Shown here: positions 7,323-14,336 of the stretch, one piece after another
Position numbering within the stretch: position 1 is the first letter of the stretch
Layout: every line of letters begins with the position of its first letter
Assembly (NCBI RefSeq): GCF_031119335.1
Contig: NZ_JAVHXT010000008.1
Span: 124,587-183,021 of the forward strand
Length of the DNA stretch: 58,435 nt
Direction: 5' to 3'
Source of the DNA: Pedobacter sp.
Lineage (GTDB): Bacteria > Bacteroidota > Bacteroidia > Sphingobacteriales > Sphingobacteriaceae
Position numbers and translations under genes: made by a program
Notes under the pieces: model-generated
Seen by the model: only the letters and a program-made list of their open reading frames with translations
Told to the model about the DNA's origin: nothing
Database searches by the model: none

Positions 7323-10300
7323 TTAAAAATTAATGTTTGTACCAATAGAAAAAGTTTTTGATGGCAGTAACTTGTTAAGGCCATTATATTCTGGATCTAC
7401 TTTAGCTTTATTGGCTTTCCATAACACTCCGAGATTAGCGATATTGGCATAGACATCTAATTGCTTAAAGTATTTATTTGTAGACTTTAAAAGTTGATAG
7501 TTAAAACTTACATATTGTAACCTTATGTGATCTGCAGATTGCACCAATACCTCTGTGCCCAAATAAAAAGTATCTCGATTACTTGCGTTTGGATAAACAA
7601 ATGATGGTACATGGGTTTGATTTTCGTCGCCAGGTTTCTGCCATCTGTCTTGATAATCGATATGGCCTTTGCCACTAGCAATTAGCTCATTATAATTTAT
7701 AGATGGCGTTCTAAAAAAGTGCCCAAACTTATATAGCAACTGGAAACTTAAGGTTGCCCTACCGTAAGAAAACTGATTGTTGATGTTTCCAAAAAAAGTA
7801 GGTATAGCCGAACCAATATAAACCAAGTCATTGATTTTTGTATCGGCACCCAGTAGGCGAGCATAGTCTTTGGTGGCAACACCATCAATGGCCCCGAGCG
7901 GATCGCCCGTTTTAGGATCAAGCCCCATCCACCTAAAAGCGTACAAGGCGTAAACTGGTTTGCCTAAAATACCGCTAAACGTAGGGTTTGTTGTTACCAA
8001 GCTACTACTGCGGTCTGCCTGTAAATAATAATCGGTTACTTTATCTCTATAAAAGCTGGTATTTAAATTTGTGCTCCAAGTAAACTTCCCTTGTATATTA
8101 TCTAACTTCAAGTTTAGATCTAGCCCCTGCCCCTTCATTGCGCCTACATTTTTAACGATAAACGAGCCAACACCCGTGGTATAATCTATAGGATATGAAG
8201 CAAATAAATCTTTCGCTTTTTTCTTGAAATATTCAATGCTTCCACTTATACGGCGGTTAAAGAGGGCAAAATCTACTCCAATATTTGTCATCTGAACAGT
8301 TTCCCATTTTAACTCGGGATTGTAAAATTTATCTATAAGTGCATAAGGACTTTGTGTATATGGAGAAACTGAAGCATACCTAATGGTGGTCACCGCTGTT
8401 TTAGAGGGATCTATATTGCCACTTGTGCCATAGCTTAGCCGTATTTTTAGGTATGGCACTTGCTTTAGATTAAAAAAAGTTTCGTCGGAAACATTCCAAG
8501 CCACTGCCGCCGACCACAAGGGCTTCCATTTGTCGTTTGTATTAACGCCAAAAATATTTGAAGCATCTTTTCTTGCACTTAAGTAGGCTGTATAACGTTT
8601 AGAATAACTATAGGCGGCATTTGCATACAAAGAAACAAAGCGGTTAGCAGTAACGGCGATTCCGTTATTGCTTGGGATAAAGCTTGTAGCGCCAGTAATA
8701 AAGTTAGGATATAGACTAGTATAATTGACATTAGTTTGCGAGGCCAATTCCTCATTATAACCATAATATCGAAATTGCAGCCCTTTGGTGTCTACTGCCC
8801 TTAGTTCGGCACCGGCCATTACATCTACATCATGATTGGACTTTTGAACTTTGTAATCTAACTGGGTTCGTACATTATGCGACTTCATTACCACTAGAGA
8901 TTCGTTTAAAATTGCCCCTTTCGGGATAGCATAGGTTACCGTACCATCGGAATTTATTTGGCTATAGCTATTGATCAGGTTACGGGCGGCATAACTCTCT
9001 AGCCCCAGTAATTCTTCTACACTGGTTTCTTGCTGTTGGTATTGATATTTCACATTTGCTACGAGGCCTTTATAGCGGTAGTTTAGCCCTGTGTTAAGCA
9101 ATATATCTTTGCTCGGCGAAGTGGTGGTATGGTACTGATCATCTGTTAATGGGTAGTATTTCCAATCTAACAGTTTACCATTACCAGCGCTATTGATATA
9201 GTTAAAATTATAATCCTTAACTATTGGCAGGGGGCTACCGTTGGCATCGGCAAATTGTGTGTATGGATAGAGCATGCCTTTTGAAGAACTGATATCCTTG
9301 AATTCGGGCTTACCACTTTTATTTGAGCTATTGGTATAGGTAATAGCAGATTGTAGGCTTAACCGATCTAAGATCTTATACTCGTTGGTGTAGCGTATGC
9401 TTAACCTGGTATATTGGGCTGCCAAATTACTGGTGTTATTATCGTAGCCCACTGCCGACAACCATTTAAATTTCTCGGAGCCGCCCTTGATATTTATGGC
9501 GTATTGCTGATTTAATGCCGTTTGGTAAAAGTGTTGACTGTAACCCTGCCTCGCATCAATTGTTTTTAGTTCGTTGAGCATTTGTTGTTTCTCTGCTTGG
9601 GATATACTGTTATCATACAGCAAGGCCACCACCGGACTTAAAGCAGGTTTGTTTACGGCATTATAGTCTGCTTTGTAACGGTCTGCTTTGAAAAGATACT
9701 CTTCTAGTTCCACAAAATCTTTAGTGCTCATTTGTGGCAGGTATTCTAAATTTGGCGCCTGGCCAATGGTTTGGTTAATGTTTAGGCTAATTGAAAGTGC
9801 TTGCTGATACCTACCTGTTTTAGTGGTAATTACCACCACGCCATTACCAGCTCTAGCGCCCCATATTGACGTCGCGGCGGCATCTTTCAATATGGTAATT
9901 TGATCCACATCATTAGGGTTTATATTGCTCAAATCGCCTTCGTATGGAAAATTATCTAGAATTACCAGTATGCTTCTGGGCCCGCCAATACTACTTATAC
10001 CTCTAATGTTCAATTGATTTTCTCCTATGGCCCTGTCTACCTTTAGGCTGTTACCAATGGCTTCTAACCTAGACAATACCTGCGTACCTACCTGACTGTT
10101 AAACTGGCTGTTTGAAATTTGTTGGTATGAACCTACACTTCGTTCTTTTTCTATTTGCTGATAGCCATTACTTACAATGGAAACTTCCTGTAATAAGGTT
10201 TGTATAGGCTGCAGCTGTATGACTATTGCCGCTACTTTATCAAAATTTATTATGGTATCTGTAGGCTTATAACCTAATGCAGTAATTTTTAAATGGTTTA

Positions 10301-10499
10301 TACCAGCGTGCTTTGTTAATAACACTTCGCCATTAGCAATTTGATAGGTTTGTTTGATTTTACCTTGCTGCAAAGCTAAACTGGCATCTGATACCGGTTG
10401 TTTGGTTTGCGTATCTATCAAACTTATTTTTACTTTTTGCGCATTTACGCTTATAAGCCCTAATAGAAGGAAGCTTAGTGAAATTAAGATCTTGTTCAT
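7323..10499 (-). CDS. SusC/RagA-family TonB-dependent outer-membrane transporter, 1058 aa
   Basis: This is the beta-barrel partner of the SusD protein, importing ligand across the outer membrane with TonB energy. Residues 1-20 are a signal peptide. Residues about 22-95 are a carboxypeptidase-regulatory-like beta domain (LIDTQTKQPVSDASL to ITALGYKPTD). The plug domain (about 110-235) ends with the family signature DAAATSIWGARAGNGVVVITT. The remainder is the 22-strand barrel, ending in an aromatic phenylalanine as usual. The start codon overlaps the TlpA stop in ATGA, so the two are translationally coupled. Its substrate cannot be read from the sequence. Confidence 0.93.
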   Translation of the reverse strand: MNKILISLSFLLLGLISVNAQKVKISLIDTQTKQPVSDASLALQQGKIKQTYQIANGEVLLTKHAGINHLKITALGYKPTDTIINFDKVAAIVIQLQPIQTLLQEVSIVSNGYQQIEKERSVGSYQQISNSQFNSQVGTQVLSRLEAIGNSLKVDRAIGENQLNIRGISSIGGPRSILVILDNFPYEGDLSNINPNDVDQITILKDAAATSIWGARAGNGVVVITTKTGRYQQALSISLNINQTIGQAPNLEYLPQMSTKDFVELEEYLFKADRYKADYNAVNKPALSPVVALLYDNSISQAEKQQMLNELKTIDARQGYSQHFYQTALNQQYAINIKGGSEKFKWLSAVGYDNNTSNLAAQYTRLSIRYTNEYKILDRLSLQSAITYTNSSNKSGKPEFKDISSSKGMLYPYTQFADANGSPLPIVKDYNFNYINSAGNGKLLDWKYYPLTDDQYHTTTSPSKDILLNTGLNYRYKGLVANVKYQYQQQETSVEELLGLESYAARNLINSYSQINSDGTVTYAIPKGAILNESLVVMKSHNVRTQLDYKVQKSNHDVDVMAGAELRAVDTKGLQFRYYGYNEELASQTNVNYTSLYPNFITGATSFIPSNNGIAVTANRFVSLYANAAYSYSKRYTAYLSARKDASNIFGVNTNDKWKPLWSAAVAWNVSDETFFNLKQVPYLKIRLSYGTSGNIDPSKTAVTTIRYASVSPYTQSPYALIDKFYNPELKWETVQMTNIGVDFALFNRRISGSIEYFKKKAKDLFASYPIDYTTGVGSFIVKNVGAMKGQGLDLNLKLDNIQGKFTWSTNLNTSFYRDKVTDYYLQADRSSSLVTTNPTFSGILGKPVYALYAFRWMGLDPKTGDPLGAIDGVATKDYARLLGADTKINDLVYIGSAIPTFFGNINNQFSYGRATLSFQLLYKFGHFFRTPSINYNELIASGKGHIDYQDRWQKPGDENQTHVPSFVYPNASNRDTFYLGTEVLVQSADHIRLQYVSFNYQLLKSTNKYFKQLDVYANIANLGVLWKANKAKVDPEYNGLNKLLPSKTFSIGTNINF

Positions 10500-11140
10500 T
10501 GTTGCGCTTGTTTAGTAGATGAACTGTTTAATTTATTGCTTGCCTGTAGCACCTCGGTAATGTTTATTTCACTTAGCCATTCTTTTGCGGTAATTGCCCT
10601 TACGCTACTATCTATGATCCATACATAAAGTGGTACCATGGCATGGGGGAAGGATTTAAGTAAAACAGTATCGCTTTTTATACAGGCTAATGCTTCGGTA
10701 CTATTAGAAAACTTGGCCAGTACTTTATTGATGCGCTCGTCTTTATCTGCTGTATTTACGGAGTTTACCAAGACAATGGCTAGTTTATTCTTAAACTGCT
10801 GTTGATATGTCTGTAGTTTTGGAAAAGCACTTATACATGGACTACACCATGTTGCCCAAAAGTCTAGTATCAATAGTTTGTCTTTGTAAGCTTCTAATGT
10901 TTGTTTGCTGGTTTTGCCATCGGCATAAATAGTGTGTTCTTGTTTCCAAAAAGCTTCGGGTAGTTTGTCGCCCACGCGTAAAGGAGCCGCATCTTTTGTT
11001 CCCGAAGTTATTTCGGGAGAATTTGTTACTGTATTAACTGAATTTGTTATCGTTTTATCAAAGTTGCGCTGCGCCTTGGTGCTAAAATTTAGGCAAAGCA
11101 CAGCCAGCACGCCTAAAAGCGTTATTTTTTTGAGTTTCAT
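10496..11140 (-). CDS. TlpA-like periplasmic thioredoxin-fold protein, 214 aa
   Basis: Residues 1-24 form a signal peptide (MKLKKITLLGVLAVLCLNFS, then TKAQ). A thioredoxin-like domain from about residue 55 to 190 contains the redox motif WATWCSPC, with cysteines at positions 99 and 102. It is therefore likely to act as a periplasmic thiol-disulfide reductase or thiol carrier. It is the first gene of a TlpA-SusC-SusD operon, a gene order seen repeatedly in Sphingobacteriaceae, which suggests it services the transporter or its ligand. The leader upstream has three hairpins and a possible tiny ORF. Confidence 0.9.
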   Translation of the reverse strand: MKLKKITLLGVLAVLCLNFSTKAQRNFDKTITNSVNTVTNSPEITSGTKDAAPLRVGDKLPEAFWKQEHTIYADGKTSKQTLEAYKDKLLILDFWATWCSPCISAFPKLQTYQQQFKNKLAIVLVNSVNTADKDERINKVLAKFSNSTEALACIKSDTVLLKSFPHAMVPLYVWIIDSSVRAITAKEWLSEINITEVLQASNKLNSSSTKQAQQ

Positions 11141-11176
11141 TTTTATAGGTTTAGTTTGTTAGTTGATTGCTTAACA

Positions 11177-11207
11177 AACCTTACAGGTTTTAAAAACCTG
11201 TAAGGTT
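11177..11207. repeat. Perfect 31-nt palindrome in the TlpA-SusC-SusD leader
   Basis: Arms AACCTTACAGGTTTT and AAAACCTGTAAGGTT (15 bp each) flank a single A. There is no U-tract on the minus strand, so it is not a standard terminator. It could be a palindromic repeat element or a leader hairpin of the operon transcribed leftward. Confidence 0.75.
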
Positions 11208-11215
11208 GATTGAAA

Positions 11216-11267
11216 CAAACGGCAGCTAATTTTAATTATTAACCATACACCTAAACGCTGCCGTTTG
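11216..11267 (-). promoter_or_regulatory. Long-range leader hairpin upstream of the TlpA operon
   Basis: CAAACGGCAGC (11216-11226) and GCTGCCGTTTG (11257-11267) form a perfect 11-bp stem around a 30-nt AT-rich loop. It lies between the possible leader ORF (11277-11339) and the second palindrome (11177-11207), giving an attenuator-like layout. Confidence 0.5.
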
Positions 11268-11276
11268 CAATGCAAA

Positions 11277-11339
11277 CTATACTGGATTTTTAGGTTTGAT
11301 CGCGTATAAGCGATCGAAGTTGTAGTGGTTGTGGTTCAT
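11277..11339 (-). CDS. Possible 20-aa leader peptide of the TlpA-SusC-SusD operon
   Basis: On the minus strand an ATG at 11339 opens a 20-codon frame ending in TAG at 11277, encoding MNHNHYNFDRLYAIKPKNPV. The middle of this frame contains its own GATCGC...GCGATC hairpin (11298-11315). It is followed by the 11-bp leader stem (11216-11267) and the 15-bp palindrome (11177-11207) before the TlpA start. The order (short ORF, alternating hairpins, transport genes) is what an attenuation leader would look like. There is no strong ribosome site, so translation is unproven. Confidence 0.3.
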   Translation of the reverse strand: MNHNHYNFDRLYAIKPKNPV

Positions 11340-11429
11340 ATGGTTTGTTAGTTAAGTTTTTAACTCATCGCCGTTATGGCTAGTAACTTTTTTCATTAGA
11401 ATTGGATTTTTTTAATTGTATTCAAGAAT

Positions 11430-11850
11430 GCTTCGCAGTTTTTCTTGATAAAAAAGTCACCAAAAAATCAAGGCTACCGATGAAAAATCGGCACAGGTGC
11501 ACCGCCTCTCCTAAAAACCAGCCGCAACAGCTAAATAAAAAGAACTCGCTACGCTCAAACAGCTTTTTATTTTTAACGCTGTTTACGACTAGTTTTCTTA
11601 ACGTCGATGCGCTGAGGCCGTTCGTCGTTCTTGGCTATGTCATCGCTCCTTTGCACTTTCTAATCCCCGTCCCCTTGCACGTCATATCGACGATCCGTAG
11701 GGAGGAGATATCTCCAAGTTCCTTAGCACTATCCCAACCCCCTTCATCATCCTCTCTGCTCTTCTCATACCTCCCACTTTCATCCCCTTACTCGTCATTG
11801 CGAGGAGCGCAGCGACGCGGCAATCTCCAAGTTCATCAGCACCATCCAAC
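11430..11850. repeat. Third composite intergenic repeat cluster
   Basis: The cluster runs: TTCTTGATAAAAAAG hairpin and AAATCAAGGCT (about 11446-11474); the 51-bp AAATAAAAAG/CTTTTTATTT block (11530-11580); CTTAACGTCGAT...GAGGCCGTTCGTCG; a CGTCATATCGACGATCCG...AGATATCTCC palindrome (about 11682-11722); and a GTCATTGCGAGGAGCG...GCGGCAATCTCC palindrome (11794-11828). Open frames across it translate repeats only. Confidence 0.85.
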
Positions 11851-12027
11851 CCCTACCATCACTGCTCCTCCTGTTTGTCATCCTCTCTGCTCTTCGTCTC
11901 CCGATGCAAATCGGGACTTAATTGCAGTAATAGGTAAGCGCTTTACTCCGCTAATGAACTTTGCCACTCGTGACATTCCTCACATTTTCAACCTTGTTGA
12001 AAAAAAATTACACCATAACCAGCCCTT

Positions 12028-12325
12028 GTGGTGGCTTTTTGCCACCACTACGGGTTCCCGTATTGCTTATTAGAAAAAAGTTTTCTACCTTGGAATTACG
12101 ACAAACCTATAGTAGCTGAACTTTTAGCCTGTAAGCTAAAAGGGCTGGTAACCAAACAAAATGTAAACCGATCTAAAAATTGTGGTTCGCTCTCACGACT
12201 CCCCTCTTTTTTATTGGCCCCTTTTATTTGGAATATTTTAGCTGCGCTATGTAGGAGAACAGAGCTTGTTCTTTGTAATAATGAGTTGGGAAAAACCATA
12301 CCTAACCTCCTTGAGGTAACGGTAT
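12028..12325. other. Hairpin-rich non-coding stretch
   Basis: Several perfect short stems occur in a gene-free region: GTGGTGGC/GCCACCAC (12028-12048), TACGGG/CCCGTA (12049-12062), CTTTTAGC/GCTAAAAG (12121-12142), and a double stem ATACC..ACCTC/GAGGT..GGTAT (12298-12325). They directly precede the structured RNA candidate at 12371. They could be part of a longer transcript or separate palindromic debris; I cannot tell which. Confidence 0.45.
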
Positions 12326-12370
12326 AGTACGGCGTTTGATTTGTTCGTTTTCATATTTGGTATATGTTAA

Positions 12371-12611
12371 ACGATGTACACGAAAAGCAAAAGAAGAAAA
12401 CCGAATTGGTGAGAAACCAATAAGGCGAAACTCAATGCTTTTGAAAGAGGTACCGCTAAGAACCGCACAAACCTAAGTTTGTGTTCCACAAAAGACTGAC
12501 ATGAGTAACGCCCTATTGAATAAGTATACGAAGATACAAATATTCAATAGAAAGCGAACTCACGACGCTCATGTGGAAAGTTTAGCGGTTTTCTTTCATG
12601 AGTGACATCGT
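12371..12611 (+). ncRNA. Candidate structured RNA with nested multi-branch fold, about 240 nt
   Basis: Perfect complementary segments nest as in a folded RNA. Closing stem: ACGATGT (12371-12377) with ACATCGT (12605-12611). Arm 1: AAAAGC/GCTTTT (12383-12388/12437-12442) enclosing hairpin ATTGGT/ACCAAT (12405-12421). Arm 2: TGAAAGA/TCTTTCA (12442-12448/12592-12598) continuing into ACCGCTAA/TTAGCGGT (12452-12459/12582-12589). Inside arm 2 are hairpin CACAAAC/GTTTGTG (12466-12483) and stem ACATGAG/CTCATGT (12499-12505/12568-12574), which encloses CTATTGAATA/TATTCAATAG (12513-12522/12541-12550). A weak -7-like CATATTTG (12352-12359) would start transcription near 12366. The strand is inferred from that box. 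It matches no RNA family that I recognise. Confidence 0.6.
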
Positions 12612-12713
12612 AAAAAGCAAGAACATGTCCCACTCTATTTTGTCGCTATTAAACTAACTATTAAACAAATATAAATATTACTTGACTATTATGCAAGTTT
12701 TTTAAACTATAAA

Positions 12714-13088
12714 ATGTCTAAAAAAATTAATGATATAGCAAAAGCGATTAAAAATTCAACACTGCAGGTTGCTGCGTTAGCATTATATCTAGATGTTGAC
12801 GATACCACTATAAGTAAATGGAATTCAAATATTGCGCAACCAAGTTTAAAACGCTTAGATGAAGTTGGTGAAATCTTAGAAATTGATAATAAAGAGTTAG
12901 TTAGCTCGCAACCTAGAAAACAAACAGGACTGGCCGACGCATTGCAAAAAGAGTATAAAAGATTACTGGCAAATGGTTTAACCAAAAAAATAATAGTAAG
13001 AGACGAGAGTGGAACAACTAAAGAGGTTAATAACCCAGAAATGGTCAAAGCACTGAGAGAATTTGTGGAGAAGACTAAAAGTAGTTAA
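12714..13088 (+). CDS. Helix-turn-helix (XRE-like) protein, 124 aa
   Basis: Residues about 5-65 form an XRE/Cro-type helix-turn-helix: VAALALYLDVDDTTISKWNS is the helix-turn-recognition helix, followed by QPSLKRLDEVGEILEID. The C-terminal half (about 70-124) is charged and helical with no recognised domain. It begins 100 bp after the structured RNA candidate and precedes the zinc-ribbon and Hachiman genes on the same strand, so it may regulate the defence cluster. Whether it represses these genes is inference from position only. Confidence 0.75.
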   Translation: MSKKINDIAKAIKNSTLQVAALALYLDVDDTTISKWNSNIAQPSLKRLDEVGEILEIDNKELVSSQPRKQTGLADALQKEYKRLLANGLTKKIIVRDESGTTKEVNNPEMVKALREFVEKTKSS

Positions 13089-13123
13089 AGAAATAAAATA
13101 GTCACTTAATTCTAAAGGTAAAG

Positions 13124-13291
13124 ATGGCTGAATACTGTTCTAAATGTGCGAGAAAATATGGCTTCAAAATAGAAACCGAGCCAGAGATGTGTGAAGGTTG
13201 TGGCAAACTTAGACAAAACACAAGCAATAAGATTTTGTGGGTCATTTTAGTACTAGGTGCCTTATTATTATTAAGATGGCTAGGCTGTTGA
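13124..13291 (+). CDS. Zinc-ribbon single-pass membrane microprotein, 55 aa
   Basis: This short gene reads MAEYCSKCARKYGF and onward. Two CxxC knuckles (Cys5/Cys8 and Cys23/Cys26, the second as CEGC) make a four-cysteine zinc ribbon. A hydrophobic segment follows (about residues 37-53, ILWVILVLGALLLL), ending in RWLGC. It thus looks like a zinc-ribbon domain tethered to the membrane. It starts 35 bp after the helix-turn-helix gene and precedes hamA. Function unknown; zinc binding is inferred from cysteine spacing. Confidence 0.65.
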   Translation: MAEYCSKCARKYGFKIETEPEMCEGCGKLRQNTSNKILWVILVLGALLLLRWLGC

Positions 13292-13439
13292 AGAGATGGA
13301 AATATAGATGTCGAAAATGAATGTATACTATAGTTATCGAACAGTATGCAAGCTTCAACATGAATGACCACCCAAAATTTAAACATTTAAAAAAGCAAAC
13401 ATTTTTAAGATTACAGATGATGGAATTCTAAACATAAAT

Positions 13440-14336
13440 ATGAGAAAGGAACTTTTAGAACTAGTTAATAACACAATCGTCTATAAGTATGACTTACCGC
13501 ATACCAGTTTGATTATTGACAAAACTATCTTTTCTACTTGTAATGATAAGTGCTACGAAATTGCTAACCAAAATGATCTAGCGGAAATAATTTACAACTC
13601 AATCATCGAATATTCTTTTAACGAATTTGAAATAGATGGCAATGATTACAATGATTTACTTGAAGTAGCATTTCAGGAAAGAATAAGATTCAATGAAGAT
13701 GATTCGGATGAAGTACAGTTAAAATATGGGTTCTTTGGAGAGGTAGTTTTATATGCAACTTTAAAAGTTATTTACGGGATAGATACCCTAATATCTAAAG
13801 GTTATTTCTATAGCCCAATTGAAAACTCAGAAGCTAAAGGTTATGATTCTTATCATTTAGTTGAGAATAACTCTAAAATTCAGTTATGGTTTGGCGAGAC
13901 TAAGTTTCATAAAAGCTACACTCAAGCATTAAATGACGTACTAGGAAAAATATCAACTTCTTTGTCTGATTCTTATCTACAAAGAAATTTATTAGCCATA
14001 AGACAGAATAAAGACCGTCTAAATATTTCAGGTTCGACTATCGAAACCATATTACAATCATGGGCAAAAAATCCGAAGATTGTAATCATTGACGAATTAG
14101 TTAAACATAACATTGAACTAGTATACCCAATATTTATCCTTTTTGAAGAAAACAAAAAAGGATTTGACGAAAGTATCAAAGCGATCCCCGAATACATTCA
14201 AAATAAATATACAGTACCAACCTTTGGATTATCTGTTCCTTACACATTGTATTTTATTTTAATGCCAATTTCAAATGTTAAAGCTGTAAAAACAGAAGTA
14301 TTATCATGGATAAAATTGAAGAAGCCGCTACTGTAA
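13440..14336 (+). CDS. hamA: HamA-like Hachiman nuclease subunit (DUF1837), 298 aa
   Basis: Hachiman is a two-gene anti-phage system in which HamA is a DUF1837-family effector nuclease held inactive by the HamB helicase. The DUF1837 layout is visible: a helical N-terminus, then a PD-(D/E)XK-like core with G100-E101 (KYGFFGE), D136 (GYDSYH) and E153-x-K155 (FGETKFH). A long helical and beta region follows to residue 298. The stop codon lies 31 bp inside hamB, which indicates translational coupling. The gene is notably AT-rich compared with the flanking housekeeping genes, consistent with acquisition. I have not compared it with a reference HamA, so the family call rests on core motifs plus partner. 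Confidence 0.85.
   Translation: MRKELLELVNNTIVYKYDLPHTSLIIDKTIFSTCNDKCYEIANQNDLAEIIYNSIIEYSFNEFEIDGNDYNDLLEVAFQERIRFNEDDSDEVQLKYGFFGEVVLYATLKVIYGIDTLISKGYFYSPIENSEAKGYDSYHLVENNSKIQLWFGETKFHKSYTQALNDVLGKISTSLSDSYLQRNLLAIRQNKDRLNISGSTIETILQSWAKNPKIVIIDELVKHNIELVYPIFILFEENKKGFDESIKAIPEYIQNKYTVPTFGLSVPYTLYFILMPISNVKAVKTEVLSWIKLKKPLL

Noticed and set aside
11177..11207. 31-nt palindrome as an intrinsic terminator
   Set aside because: No U-tract follows on either strand in the relevant direction.
11402..12073. Open frame of 223 codons on the plus strand
   Set aside because: It translates the composite repeats (for example SLRGAQRRGNLQ from a GTCATTGCGAGG palindrome) and has no protein features.
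12028..12327. 99-codon frame across the hairpin-rich stretch
   Set aside because: The frame is interrupted by palindromes and lacks protein character; the DNA is better explained as structured non-coding sequence.
12371..12611. Group II intron fragment as the identity of the structured RNA
   Set aside because: A GTAACGCC string recalls some introns, but no domain V, no 5' GUGYG end and no intron-encoded protein are seen.
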